From: Sphaerisporangium fuscum
GTDB lineage: Bacteria > Actinomycetota > Actinomycetes > Streptosporangiales > Streptosporangiaceae
Direction of reading: 5' to 3'
Assembly: GCF_018531465.1 (NCBI RefSeq)
Contig: NZ_JAHDTF010000020.1
Coordinates: 124,001 to 188,000, forward strand
Length of the DNA: 64,000 nt
Made by a program: the position numbers and the translations under genes. The stretch's first letter is position 1; each line of letters starts with the position of its first letter. This document shows positions 48,057-56,373 of this stretch, in pieces. The notes beneath the pieces were generated by a model. That model was given only the letters and a program-made list of their open reading frames with translations. It made no database searches and was not told where the DNA came from.

Positions 48057-49493
48057 TCATGCCTTGACTTCCAGGACGAACTTGCCGACGTTGTCACGGT
48101 CGATCGGGATGGGGTACTGGCCGTTGAAGCAGGCCCGGCAGAGCCGTTCGGCGGGAAGCGTCGTCGCCTCGGTGAGGCCCTCCAGCGAGATGTACCCGAG
48201 CGAGTCGGCGCCGATGGACTCGCAGATCTCCTCCACCGTCTTCGACCCGGCGATCAGCTCCGCCTTGGTGGCGAAGTCGATGCCGTAGAAGCACGGCCAG
48301 GACACCGGCGGCGAGGAGATGCGTACGTGCACCTCCGTCGCGCCCGCCTCGCGGAGCATCTTGACGATCGCACGCTGCGTGTTGCCCCGGACGATCGAGT
48401 CGTCCACGACCACCAGCCGCTTGCCGGCGATGACCTCCCGCAGGGGGTTCAGCTTGAGCCGGATGCCGAGCTGGCGGATCGTCTGCGACGGCTGGATGAA
48501 CGTGCGGCCGACGTAGGTGTTCTTGACCAGGCCCTGGCCGTACGGAATGCCGCTCTCCTCGGCGTACCCGATCGCCGCGGGCGTGCCCGACTCGGGGGTC
48601 GGGATCACCAGGTCGGCCTCCACGGGGTGCTCACGGGCGAGCGTGCGGCCCACCTGTACCCGGGTGGCCTGAACGCCGCGCCCGGCGATCGTGGTGTCGG
48701 GACGGGCGAGGTAGACGTACTCGAACAGGCAGCCCTTGGGCTCGGCGAGCGCGAACCGCCGCGACCGCACACCCTGCTCGTCGATCGTGAGCAGCTCACC
48801 GGGCTCGATCTCGCGGACGAACGTCGCGCCGACGATGTCGAGCGCGGCCGTCTCGGAGGCCACCACCCAGCCGCGCTCGAGGCGGCCGAGCACCATCGGG
48901 CGGATGCCCTGCGGGTCGCGGGCGGCGTACAGGGTCTTCTCGTCCATGAAGACCAGGGAGTAGGCGCCCTTGACCTGCGGAAGCAGGTCGGCGGCGGCGT
49001 CCTCGATCGACTTGGTGCGATCGTGGGCGAGCAGGGACGTCAACACCTCGGTGTCGGTCGTCGCCCTGATCACACCGTTCGGCAGACGCTGGGCCAGCTC
49101 AGAGGTGTTGATCAGGTTGCCGTTGTGGGCGAGGGCGAGGCCCGCGCCGTCGGTGGAGCTGAGGGTGGGCTGGGCGTTCTCCCAGACACTGGAGCCGGTG
49201 GTCGAGTAGCGGCAGTGGCCGATCGCGAGGTGGCCGCGCAGCGTGCCCAGCACAGACTCGTCGAAGACCTGGGCGACCAGGCCCATGTCCTTGTAGACGA
49301 GGATTCTGGTGCCCTCGCTTACCGCGATGCCCGCGGACTCCTGGCCGCGGTGCTGCAACGCGTACAGTCCGTAGTAGGTGAGTTTGGAGACGTCCTCCCC
49401 GGGGGCCCATACGCCGAAGACGCCGCAGGCGTCCTGTGGCGCGCGGTCGCCGGGGTCAAGGTCATGGCCGAGCCGGCCGTCGCCCTTTAGCAC
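48057..49493 (-). CDS. purF: Amidophosphoribosyltransferase
   Basis: This 478-residue enzyme starts purine synthesis by transferring ammonia from glutamine to PRPP. The GTG start gives a 22-residue propeptide (LKGDGRLGHDLDPGDRAPQD) that ends before the catalytic Cys23 in ACGVFGVWAP. The glutaminase domain contains LQHRGQESAGIA and ALAHNGNLINT. The PRPP site is VVVDDSIVRGNTQRAIV. Cys residues in the C-terminal part (CFYGIDF, CESIGADSLGY, CRACFNGQYP) fit the iron-sulfur-cluster type. TAGACT lies 7 nt before GTG, so the mRNA is probably leaderless. Confidence 0.96.
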   Translation of the reverse strand: MLKGDGRLGHDLDPGDRAPQDACGVFGVWAPGEDVSKLTYYGLYALQHRGQESAGIAVSEGTRILVYKDMGLVAQVFDESVLGTLRGHLAIGHCRYSTTGSSVWENAQPTLSSTDGAGLALAHNGNLINTSELAQRLPNGVIRATTDTEVLTSLLAHDRTKSIEDAAADLLPQVKGAYSLVFMDEKTLYAARDPQGIRPMVLGRLERGWVVASETAALDIVGATFVREIEPGELLTIDEQGVRSRRFALAEPKGCLFEYVYLARPDTTIAGRGVQATRVQVGRTLAREHPVEADLVIPTPESGTPAAIGYAEESGIPYGQGLVKNTYVGRTFIQPSQTIRQLGIRLKLNPLREVIAGKRLVVVDDSIVRGNTQRAIVKMLREAGATEVHVRISSPPVSWPCFYGIDFATKAELIAGSKTVEEICESIGADSLGYISLEGLTEATTLPAERLCRACFNGQYPIPIDRDNVGKFVLEVKA

Positions 49494-49693
49494 GTGCTTC
49501 AGTCTAAGTTGGGCGTCTCGGTGCGCGGTAACCGGGTCCGCCAGGTTCGGCGGGATGGCCGCCGTTCGGCGACCTCCCTGGTGGTCATGGGGGAAAGATC
49601 CCCGCGGCTTTGCCGTGTCGGCTCCGCTCGCCCCGTGACGCCAGGGGAAAGTGGGAATTGCGGCATGCCCACTTAGGTCGAAAAGAGCGGACC

Positions 49694-50209
49694 GTGACGA
49701 CACCCGGCGATCCCAGCGAACCCCGGCCCCCGGCCGGGCGACCTCCCCACGGCGAGCCTTCCGCAGGCGGGCCCCCTCCCGGCGGGCAACCTCCGTACGG
49801 GCCCCCTCCTGGCGGGCAGCCTCCGTACGGGCCCCCGCCCTACGGCGGGCCGCCTCCCTACGGGTATCCGCCCGGTGTCCCGCCTCCCGCCGCTCGTCCT
49901 CCCGGCGGCGGGCTCAGCACGGCCAGCCTGGTCCTCGGCATCATCAGCCTGTTCCTGCTGCTGGTGTGCGGCCTCGGCGTGCTGACCGCGATCGTCGGCC
50001 TGGTCGTCGGCGTGGTCGGCCTGCTCAAAGGGGGCAACAGGGGCCAGGCGATCACGGGGATCGTGCTGAGCGGTCTCACGGTGGTCCTGGGCATTGTCGG
50101 ATTCGTCTTGTTCGTCACCAACTTCCAGGAGTGCTTCAACCTGCCGAGCCAGGCCGAAGCCCAGCAGTGCGTCGAGCAGAAGCTGGGCGTGACCCCTCAG
50201 AGCCCCTGA
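49694..50209 (+). CDS. Pro/Gly-rich DUF4190-like membrane protein
   Basis: This 171-residue protein has a long Pro/Gly/Tyr N terminus with two GGQPPYGPPP repeats (coded by 30-bp repeats near 49780-49842). Two membrane helices follow (about residues 78-110, LSTASLVLGIISLFLLLVCGLGVLTAIVGL, and 124-148), then an extracytoplasmic tail with CFNLPSQAEAQQCVEQKLG (two Cys). It matches the DUF4190 pattern. The role is unknown. The GTG start follows AAAAGAGCGGACC. It is divergent from purF. Confidence 0.8.
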   Translation: MTTPGDPSEPRPPAGRPPHGEPSAGGPPPGGQPPYGPPPGGQPPYGPPPYGGPPPYGYPPGVPPPAARPPGGGLSTASLVLGIISLFLLLVCGLGVLTAIVGLVVGVVGLLKGGNRGQAITGIVLSGLTVVLGIVGFVLFVTNFQECFNLPSQAEAQQCVEQKLGVTPQSP

Positions 50210-50215
50210 GGGCGA

Positions 50216-50656
50216 TCAGCGCACAGGAAGATGCTCGGAGAGGTCGGCACGGGTGCCGCTGGCGCTGATCCTGCCGGCATCCATGGCGTCGTCCCAGCTC
50301 AGGCGGCCCGTGGCCAGCTCCAGCCAGGTGAGTGGGTCGATCTCGACGACGTTCGGCGGTGTGCCGCGGGTGTGCCGGGGACCGGCGACGCACTGCACCG
50401 CGGCGTACGGCGGCACGCGCACCTCGACCGTACGCCCGGGCGCCTTCTCGGCCAGGCGCTCCAGCAGGTGACGGACGGCGAAGCGCGCGACGTCCCGCTC
50501 CGGGCGCAGCCCCTTGTCGTACACGCGCAGGACGACCTCGACGGCGGCGGCGGGCGCCGCGGCGTCCGGGCCGTCGTACGCGGGCTCGCCGAGCTCGGTG
50601 AGCTGGGAGTCCAGCGCGGCGCGGACCTTGTCGAGATCAAGCTTGCGAGCGGCCAC
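50216..50656 (-). CDS. Sterol-carrier-like / mycothiol-dependent fold protein
   Basis: This 146-residue protein has an LDLDKVRAALDSQLTELGEP start, AAVEVVLRVYDKGLRPERDVARFAVRHLLERLAEKAPGRTVEVRVPPYAAVQC and an end DPLTWLELATGRLSWDDAMDAGRISASGTRADLSEHLPV. The WLELATGxxxWxxAxxxGxxxxSG pattern is typical of the SCP2-like domains found in actinomycete sterol-carrier-family proteins. Ligand and role are unknown. The start is a GTG (VAARKLD). Confidence 0.75.
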   Translation of the reverse strand: MAARKLDLDKVRAALDSQLTELGEPAYDGPDAAAPAAAVEVVLRVYDKGLRPERDVARFAVRHLLERLAEKAPGRTVEVRVPPYAAVQCVAGPRHTRGTPPNVVEIDPLTWLELATGRLSWDDAMDAGRISASGTRADLSEHLPVR

Positions 50657-50767
50657 GCCACTATCTTGCCCGCAATCCGGGCGCGGAGGCGTCCGGGTTC
50701 CCGGCAGAACCGGGATAAAGGGTCGCGAAACGGTGGAGAACACCTCACCGGTGGCGGACACGGAACG

Positions 50768-50811
50768 GTTCACGCTGCTGGAAGCCGAGGTTCACCTTGT
50801 GTTGTGATGGC
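50768..50811 (+). promoter_or_regulatory. PhoP box
   Basis: Four 11-bp units in register read GTTCACGCTGC, TGGAAGCCGAG, GTTCACCTTGT, GTTGTGATGGC. Units 1 and 3 carry the GTTCACC-type core of actinomycete PhoP sites and units 2 and 4 are degenerate. It lies about 50 bp before the phoX start. Confidence 0.75.
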
Positions 50812-50859
50812 GACCGTACGGTCCGGAGGAGAGAACTGTCACAAGATCTTGGAGGACCT

Positions 50860-52944
50860 GTGGCGAACCCGTCGCCGCGCAGGACGCTCACGCTGCTCTC
50901 CGCCCCCCGCGGAGGCGGCCGCGACCCGATGACCTGCCAGTTCCGGTGTGGGAACGCCTGCGACCACGAAGTTCCCAACACCAGTGACAACGCCTACTTC
51001 GGCGACATCCTCGCGGGCACCCTGTCGCGCCGCGGCGCGCTGCGGGCGGGCGCCCTCGGCACGCTGGTCGCCACCGTGGGCGTGGCCGGGGCGGCGGCCG
51101 CCGTACCCGCGGCGGCGGACCCGGGCGGCGAGACCGCCGAGAGCCTCGGCTGGGGGCACCAGAAGGGTGGCCTGCGGTTCACCCCGGTCGCGCCGAACTC
51201 CGAGGACGCGCTGGTGGTCGCCGACGGCTACACCTCCTCCGTGGTGGTCCGCTGGGGCGACCCGGTGCTGCCCGACGCCCCGGCGTTCGACTTCGACAAC
51301 CAGACGGGCGAGGCCCAGGCCAAGCAGTTCGGGTACAACTGCGACTTCGTGACCTTCTTCCCGCTCGGCGCCAACCGGGGCCTGCTGTGGGTGAACCACG
51401 AGTACACCGACGAGAACCTGATGTTCCGCGGCTGGACCGGCGGCGACAACGTCCCGCTGGAGCAGATCAAGGTGGGGCTGGCGGCCCACGGAGGCTCGGT
51501 CGTGGAGATCGAGCGCGTCGGGCGCACCGGGCAGTGGAAGCTGGTCACGCGCGGCCGGCGCCGCTACAACCGCCGGATCACCGCCCAGACCAGGATGCGG
51601 ATCTCCGGCCCCGCCGCCGGCTCCGATCTGCTCAAGACCCCCGCCGACCCGTCCGGCACCACCGTGTACGGCATGCTGAACAACTGCTCGGGCGGTACGA
51701 CCCCCTGGAACACCGTCCTGACCGGCGAGGAGAACTGGAACCAGTACTTCGTCGGCGGCAACGGCGTCCCCGAGGCGCAGAAGCCGTACCTGGCCCGGTA
51801 CGGCGTGAGCACGACCACCGCGATTCCGAGCGGAAACCGCCGCTTCGACCGGGTCGAGGAGCGCTTCGATCTCGGCAAGCACCCGCAGGAGATCAACCGC
51901 TTCGGGTGGGTCGTCGAGGTCGACCCGTTCGACCCGGAGGCGACGCCGGTCAAGCGCACGGCGCTCGGCAGGTTCGCCCACGAGGCCGCCACCACCTCGC
52001 TCACCCGGGACGGCCGCGTCGCGGTCTACATGGGCGACGACGGCCGGTTCGAGTACATCTACAAGTTCGTCTCCAAGAACCGCTTCATCCCCGGCTTCGA
52101 CCGTCACAACCGGACGCTGCTGGACGAAGGCACGCTCCACGTCGCGAAGTTCACCGGGGACAGCCCGGCGGGCGAGATCGACGGCACCGGCAAGCTCCCC
52201 GCCGACGCCGCGTTCGACGGCACCGGCACGTGGATCCCGCTGGTCAGCGGCGACAAGTCGTTCGTGGACGGCATGACCGCCCAGGAGGTCCTCGTCTACA
52301 CGCGCCTGGCCGCCGACAAGGTGGGCGCCACCAAGATGGACCGGCCGGAGGACATCGAGCGCAACCCGGTCAACGGCGCCATCTACGCCGCGCTCACCAA
52401 CAACTCCAACCGGGCCGCCGCCAACGTCGACGAGGCCAACCCCCGCGTGTCCAACAAGCACGGCCACATCCTGGAGATCGTGGAGGACAGGAACGACGCC
52501 GGCGCCACGGCGTTCAAGTGGGCGCTGCCGCTGGTCTGCGGCGATCCCAACGACCCCTCCACGTACTTCGGCGGGTACGACAAGACGAAGGTGTCGCCCA
52601 TCTCCTGCCCCGACAACGTCACCTTCGACGCCGAGGGCAACCTGTGGATCGCCACGGACGGCAACGCGCTCGGCAAGAACGACGGCCTGTTCGCGGTGCC
52701 GGTGGCGGGCCCCGAACGCGGCCACGTCCGGCAGTTCCTCACCGTCCCCTACGGCGCCGAGACGTGCGGGCCGCTGGTCACCAAGGACCAGCTGAGCGTC
52801 TTCGTCGCCGTCCAGCATCCGGGTGAGATCACCGGCGCCACCCCTGACAACCCGGCCAGCCACTGGCCCGACGGCGGCACCAGCCAGCCCCGCCCGTCGG
52901 TGGCCGTCGCCTGGCACAAGCAGGGCAAGAAGATCGGTTCCTGA
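50860..52944 (+). CDS. phoX: PhoX-family alkaline phosphatase, Tat-exported
   Basis: This 694-residue secreted phosphatase releases phosphate from organic esters using calcium and iron. The signal region has twin Arg at residues 57-58 (SRRGALRAG) and a hydrophobic stretch to AAAVPAAADP, a Tat signal with a long N extension. PhoX motifs visible: FVTFFPLGANRGLLWVNHEYTD, LNNCSGGTTPWNTVLTGEENWNQYF, GRFAHEAATT, MGDDGRFEYIYKFVS, MDRPEDIERNPVNGAIYAALTNN and DNVTFDAEGNLWIATDG. The GTG start follows TTGGAGGACCT. A PhoP box upstream indicates induction by phosphate starvation. Confidence 0.95.
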   Translation: MANPSPRRTLTLLSAPRGGGRDPMTCQFRCGNACDHEVPNTSDNAYFGDILAGTLSRRGALRAGALGTLVATVGVAGAAAAVPAAADPGGETAESLGWGHQKGGLRFTPVAPNSEDALVVADGYTSSVVVRWGDPVLPDAPAFDFDNQTGEAQAKQFGYNCDFVTFFPLGANRGLLWVNHEYTDENLMFRGWTGGDNVPLEQIKVGLAAHGGSVVEIERVGRTGQWKLVTRGRRRYNRRITAQTRMRISGPAAGSDLLKTPADPSGTTVYGMLNNCSGGTTPWNTVLTGEENWNQYFVGGNGVPEAQKPYLARYGVSTTTAIPSGNRRFDRVEERFDLGKHPQEINRFGWVVEVDPFDPEATPVKRTALGRFAHEAATTSLTRDGRVAVYMGDDGRFEYIYKFVSKNRFIPGFDRHNRTLLDEGTLHVAKFTGDSPAGEIDGTGKLPADAAFDGTGTWIPLVSGDKSFVDGMTAQEVLVYTRLAADKVGATKMDRPEDIERNPVNGAIYAALTNNSNRAAANVDEANPRVSNKHGHILEIVEDRNDAGATAFKWALPLVCGDPNDPSTYFGGYDKTKVSPISCPDNVTFDAEGNLWIATDGNALGKNDGLFAVPVAGPERGHVRQFLTVPYGAETCGPLVTKDQLSVFVAVQHPGEITGATPDNPASHWPDGGTSQPRPSVAVAWHKQGKKIGS

Positions 52945-52954
52945 CGTCGCCGGA

Positions 52955-53000
52955 CGGCGGTAGGACCACGGGCCTTCGTCAGGCCATGGTCCTACCGCCG
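52955..53000. terminator. Terminator after phoX
   Basis: CGGCGGTAGGACCA (52955-52968) pairs perfectly with TGGTCCTACCGCCG (52987-53000), with an inner GGCCT/AGGCC pair. It ends phoX, and perhaps the convergent hydrolase. Confidence 0.85.
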
Positions 53001-53054
53001 TGGTCGAAACCGCGCTGTGGCGGCGCGGACCGCTCGAACGCCGGCGGCGGTCGC

Positions 53055-53627
53055 TCAGCGCGACCGGAGGAACGTCAAGGTGTGGCGCAGCAGCTGCTCG
53101 GCGGCTTCCTCGTCATAGGACGGCAACGAGCGGTCGGCGAACAGATGCCGGTCGCCGGGGTAGAGATACAGCTCGGCGTCAGCGGCCTCGGCCACGAGGG
53201 CGCGGGCCGCGTCGGCGTCGCCCTCAGCATGGAAGATGTGGTCCTTGTCCGTCGCGTGAATCCGCACCGGGACCTCGGCGGGCCAGTGCCCGAAGTAAGC
53301 GGCCGGAACGCATCCGCTGACGAGCACGGCGCCGTGGGCGCCAGGCCGGGTCTGCGCCAGTTTCTGGGCGTTCAGCACACCGAGGGAAATCCCGATGTAG
53401 ACGACTTCGGCCGGCAGGTCCGCGACGGCACGGCCGCCGCGGTCGACGATCGCCTCGTGGCCGATCTGCTCGGAGTACGCCAGGCCGGCCTCCAGGGTGT
53501 CGAAGGTGTGGCCGTCGTACAGGTCGGGCGTGTGCACGGTATGGCCGGCTCCGCGGAGTTCCTCGGCGAAGCCGATGACGCCGGAGGTCAGACCTTGGGC
53601 GTGATGAAAGAGGACCACTTCGGCCAC
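53055..53627 (-). CDS. Dienelactone hydrolase family protein
   Basis: This 190-residue alpha/beta hydrolase is related to the one at 20026-20592. It starts VAEVVLFHHAQGLTSGVIGFAEEL after GGAGGTGG. The nucleophile Ser is in YIGISLGVLNAQ, a candidate Asp in HATDKDHIF and the His in YPGDRHLFADRSL. The substrate is unknown. It is next to a luciferase-like gene on the same strand. Confidence 0.88.
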   Translation of the reverse strand: MAEVVLFHHAQGLTSGVIGFAEELRGAGHTVHTPDLYDGHTFDTLEAGLAYSEQIGHEAIVDRGGRAVADLPAEVVYIGISLGVLNAQKLAQTRPGAHGAVLVSGCVPAAYFGHWPAEVPVRIHATDKDHIFHAEGDADAARALVAEAADAELYLYPGDRHLFADRSLPSYDEEAAEQLLRHTLTFLRSR

Positions 53628-53698
53628 TGTGACCACCTCCACGAAAATTGATCCATAAGTTTAGAACATTCGAATTCCCTCGGGCGGGCGGAGCGCGC

Positions 53699-54616
53699 TC
53701 ACCCCAACAGGGCGCGGGCTTCCATCATCGTCCGGAGGCCGGTCTCGTGGTCCCCGTTGTCGGGGGCGGTGACGATGCGGTCGGCGCCGGCTTCTTCGTA
53801 GGCGGCGAAGACTTCGGCCAGTTCGGCCGGCGAGGACGCGGTCATGGGGATCCTCGCCGCTCTTTCCGGCGGCATCCCGTGTGTTTCGATCAGCACGCGG
53901 ACGAAGGAATCCCTGGTCGAGCGGGCCTGCTCGTCGTTTCCCAGGATGAGGTGGCCGCCGACGGTGACGGTCGGGGCGGGGACGCCGCGTTCGTCCGCCA
54001 GTTCGCGCAGCCTGGCGACGGCCGGGCGCAGGTCGTCGGGGGAGATGAGGGAGGGGAACCAGTCGCCGTACTCCACGGCCCGCCGCATCGCGACCGGGGA
54101 GTTGCCGCCCACCAGGACGGGTGGCATGGGTGTGGGCGGGGCGAGGGTCAGGGGCGGCGCGCCGGGGACCGGTTCGGTCGGCTCGCCGGCCAGCAGGCCG
54201 GGGAGTGCCCGGAGTGTGGCGTCGGTGCGGGCGCCGCGCTCCCGGCTCGGTACGCCCACTGCCTGCCAGAACGGTGAGCCGGGGAACCCGCCGGAACCGA
54301 CTCCCAGCAGCACCCGGTCGCCGGACAGCACCTGAAGTGTCGCGATCTGCGTCGCCACCCAGGCGGCGGGACGCAGCGGGAGCGTCAGCACGCTGAACCC
54401 CAGCCCGACCCGCTCGGTGACGGCCGCCGCGGCGGCCAGCGTGAGAGCCGCCTCCAGCGTCGGAGTCCCGTCGCCGATGATCAGATCTGGTACCCAGAGG
54501 GACTCGAACCCCAGCTCTTCGACCAGACGCGCGACCGTGGGGACCGGCGGGTGCCGCCGGTCGTCGCGGGCGTCCATGGGCATGGGCACTCCCGTGCCGA
54601 TCTTCAGTTCGGACAT
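53699..54616 (-). CDS. LLM-class F420/FMN-dependent oxidoreductase
   Basis: This 305-residue luciferase-like TIM barrel starts MSELKIGTGVPMPMDARDD. LVEELGFESLWVPDLIIGDG, VGLGFSVLTLPLRPAAWVATQIATLQVLSGDRVLLGVGSGGFPG and PVLVGGNSPVAMRRAVEYGDWFP are typical of F420-type enzymes. The ATG at 54616 lies 6 nt after a CAGGCT -10 of a MerR/SoxR-type promoter, so the mRNA is probably leaderless. It may reduce a redox-active or toxic compound. The upstream tetR gene end overlaps its promoter. Confidence 0.9.
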   Translation of the reverse strand: MSELKIGTGVPMPMDARDDRRHPPVPTVARLVEELGFESLWVPDLIIGDGTPTLEAALTLAAAAAVTERVGLGFSVLTLPLRPAAWVATQIATLQVLSGDRVLLGVGSGGFPGSPFWQAVGVPSRERGARTDATLRALPGLLAGEPTEPVPGAPPLTLAPPTPMPPVLVGGNSPVAMRRAVEYGDWFPSLISPDDLRPAVARLRELADERGVPAPTVTVGGHLILGNDEQARSTRDSFVRVLIETHGMPPERAARIPMTASSPAELAEVFAAYEEAGADRIVTAPDNGDHETGLRTMMEARALLG

Positions 54617-54622
54617 GTCCCA

Positions 54623-54653
54623 AGCCTGTGACCTCAACCGCGGTTGAGGTCAA
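54623..54653 (-). promoter_or_regulatory. MerR/SoxR-type promoter with a near-perfect dyad
   Basis: On the minus strand TTGACC (54653-54648) and CAGGCT (54628-54623) have a 19-bp spacer. The perfect dyad ACCTCAACCGCGGTTGAGGT fills it (24-bp palindrome in all, 54629-54652). This is the SoxR-like layout. It overlaps the stop codon of the tetR gene and drives the luciferase-like gene 6 nt downstream. Confidence 0.75.
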
Positions 54654-55174
54654 CCGTCACCGGCTTTCGGCGGTGGCGCCGCCCACCCGGTGGTGGCGAG
54701 TGATCGAAGCTCGGCGATCACGTCCGCGCCGCTGGGGGCGCGGTCCGGGTCCACCAGCCACTGCAGCATCAGGCCGGTCAGCAGGGCGAGCGGTACCGAT
54801 CCGCCGAGCCCCTCTCGTCCCTCGCGCTGCCCCTTGGCGAGGTGTTCGCGCACCTCCGGTGACCGCTCGGCCTGCACCGCGGCCTCGAGCTGGGCCACCC
54901 ACAACGCGCGATGGGTGGTGAAGCTGTCGATCAGCGCCTGCCAGCGCTCCTCTGGCTTGTCGGAGGGGGTGCGACGGGCGAGTTCGTCGCCGAGCTCGTC
55001 GACCGCTTCCACCAGGGCCTCGGTGAGCAGGGCCTCCTTGGAGCCGAAGTGGTAGCCGATGGCGGCATGGCTGACTCCGGCGGCCGAGGCGATGTCCCGG
55101 ACGGTCGTGCGCGCCCAGCCGCGCTCGATCAGGCACCGCTTGGCCCCAGCCAGTAGATCCTCTCGGTTTCCCAT
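54650..55174 (-). CDS. TetR-family transcriptional regulator
   Basis: This 174-residue protein starts MGNREDLLAGAKRCLIERGWARTTVRDIASAAGVSHAAIGYHFGSKEALLTEALVEAV, a clear TetR helix-turn-helix. A short helical ligand domain follows. TATGCT lies 7 nt before the ATG at 55174, supporting a leaderless start. It is divergent from the FAD monooxygenase, and a palindrome between them fits its operator. Its 3' end carries the promoter of the luciferase-like gene. Confidence 0.9.
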   Translation of the reverse strand: MGNREDLLAGAKRCLIERGWARTTVRDIASAAGVSHAAIGYHFGSKEALLTEALVEAVDELGDELARRTPSDKPEERWQALIDSFTTHRALWVAQLEAAVQAERSPEVREHLAKGQREGREGLGGSVPLALLTGLMLQWLVDPDRAPSGADVIAELRSLATTGWAAPPPKAGDG

Positions 55175-55212
55175 GCTGGGCAGCATATCGGACCTCTTGT
55201 CCAAGCGGTCTA

Positions 55213-55235
55213 TCCATTTGGTTTGACCAAATGGA
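55213..55235. promoter_or_regulatory. TetR operator between tetR and the FAD monooxygenase
   Basis: TCCATTTGGT-TTG-ACCAAATGGA is a perfect inverted repeat. It overlaps the TTGACC -35 (55223-55228) of the monooxygenase promoter, whose TACGGT -10 lies 18 bp on and 7 nt before the ATG. Confidence 0.75.
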
Positions 55236-55259
55236 CAAGAAGTCGCTACGGTCATCCCC

Positions 55260-56339
55260 ATGACCAAGACGAAAGCTCTGATCTCGGGTGCGAGCGTGGC
55301 CGGACCCGCCCTTGCCTACTTCCTGCACCGCGAGGGGTACGACGTGACCGTGGTCGAGCGGGCGTCGGGGCTGCGCGACACCGGCTACGCCGTGGACTTC
55401 CGCGGCGAGGCGTTCGACGTGCTGGAGGAGCTGGGCATCCTCGCCGAGGTTCGCGAGCACGACACGAAGATGCGGGGCACCACCCTGGTGGACGAGAGGG
55501 GCGAGGAGGCCGGGCGGTTGCCCGCCGAGGTGTTCGCCGGCGAGTTGGAGGTGTCGAAGCGGGTGCTGACCCGGATACTGCACCGGATCACCGTCGACGC
55601 CGGGGTGGAGTACGTGTTCGACGACTCGATCAGCTCCCTGACCGAGCACGGGTCCGGCGTCACGGTGGAGTTCGAGCGCGGCGCCACCCGCGAGTTCGGC
55701 CTGGTGTTCGGGGCCGACGGCCTCTACTCCAAGGTCCGGCAGCTGACCTTCGGGCCGCACGCCGACAAGCTCCGGCACCTGGGCATGTCCGGCGTCGGCT
55801 TCAGCACCGCCAACTACCTCGGCCTCGACCGCCGCGGAATGCTGCAGCACGTCAAGGACACGGCGATCTACCTGTTCAGCGGCGAGGAGGCGGACCGGCT
55901 CACGGTCAGTCTCTCCTTCGCCACCGCCTCACCCGCACTCGACCGACGCGACCGGCACGAGCAGGAGCAGGCCGTGCGGGCCGCCTTCGCCGGGCACGTC
56001 TGGGAGGCGCCCCGGCTGCTGGAGGCGATGAGCGAGGCGGACGACTTCTACTTCTCCTCGGCCTGCCAGGTCCACATGGACCGCTGGTCGCACGGCCGGG
56101 TCGCGCTGCTCGGCGACGCCGGGTACTGCGCCGCGCCGACCAGCGGCATGGGCACCTCGCAGGCGCTGATCGGCGCGCGGGCGCTCGCCCGCCACCTCGC
56201 CGCGGCGAACGGCGACCACGCGACCGCGTTCGCCGGGTACGAGGCGGAGCTGCGGCCCTATGTCGCGGAGAACCAGGCGAAGGGCCGGGAGGCCGCGGCG
56301 ACGTTCGGCGGAGCCGCCCCCGAGGGTTCGGACATGTGA
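55260..56339 (+). CDS. FAD-dependent monooxygenase
   Basis: This 359-residue flavoprotein hydroxylase of the PHBH/TetX-like group starts MTKTKALISGASVAGPALAYFLHREGYDVTVVE (FAD GxGxxG-type loop, with GASVAG). VFGADGLYSKVR and GRVALLGDAGYCAAPTSGMGTSQALIGA (FAD-ribityl GD motif) follow. NADPH-dependent hydroxylation of an aromatic or antibiotic-like substrate is likely. It is divergent from a tetR gene that should control it. A leaderless promoter (TTGACC, 18 bp, TACGGT) is evident. Confidence 0.92.
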   Translation: MTKTKALISGASVAGPALAYFLHREGYDVTVVERASGLRDTGYAVDFRGEAFDVLEELGILAEVREHDTKMRGTTLVDERGEEAGRLPAEVFAGELEVSKRVLTRILHRITVDAGVEYVFDDSISSLTEHGSGVTVEFERGATREFGLVFGADGLYSKVRQLTFGPHADKLRHLGMSGVGFSTANYLGLDRRGMLQHVKDTAIYLFSGEEADRLTVSLSFATASPALDRRDRHEQEQAVRAAFAGHVWEAPRLLEAMSEADDFYFSSACQVHMDRWSHGRVALLGDAGYCAAPTSGMGTSQALIGARALARHLAAANGDHATAFAGYEAELRPYVAENQAKGREAAATFGGAAPEGSDM

Positions 56340-56373
56340 CATCGCACCACGAAGGCGGCCTTGCCTCGGCCGG

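Noticed and set aside
50839..52917. 692-codon frame antisense to phoX
   Set aside because: It is a shadow frame. The PhoX motifs are on the + strand.
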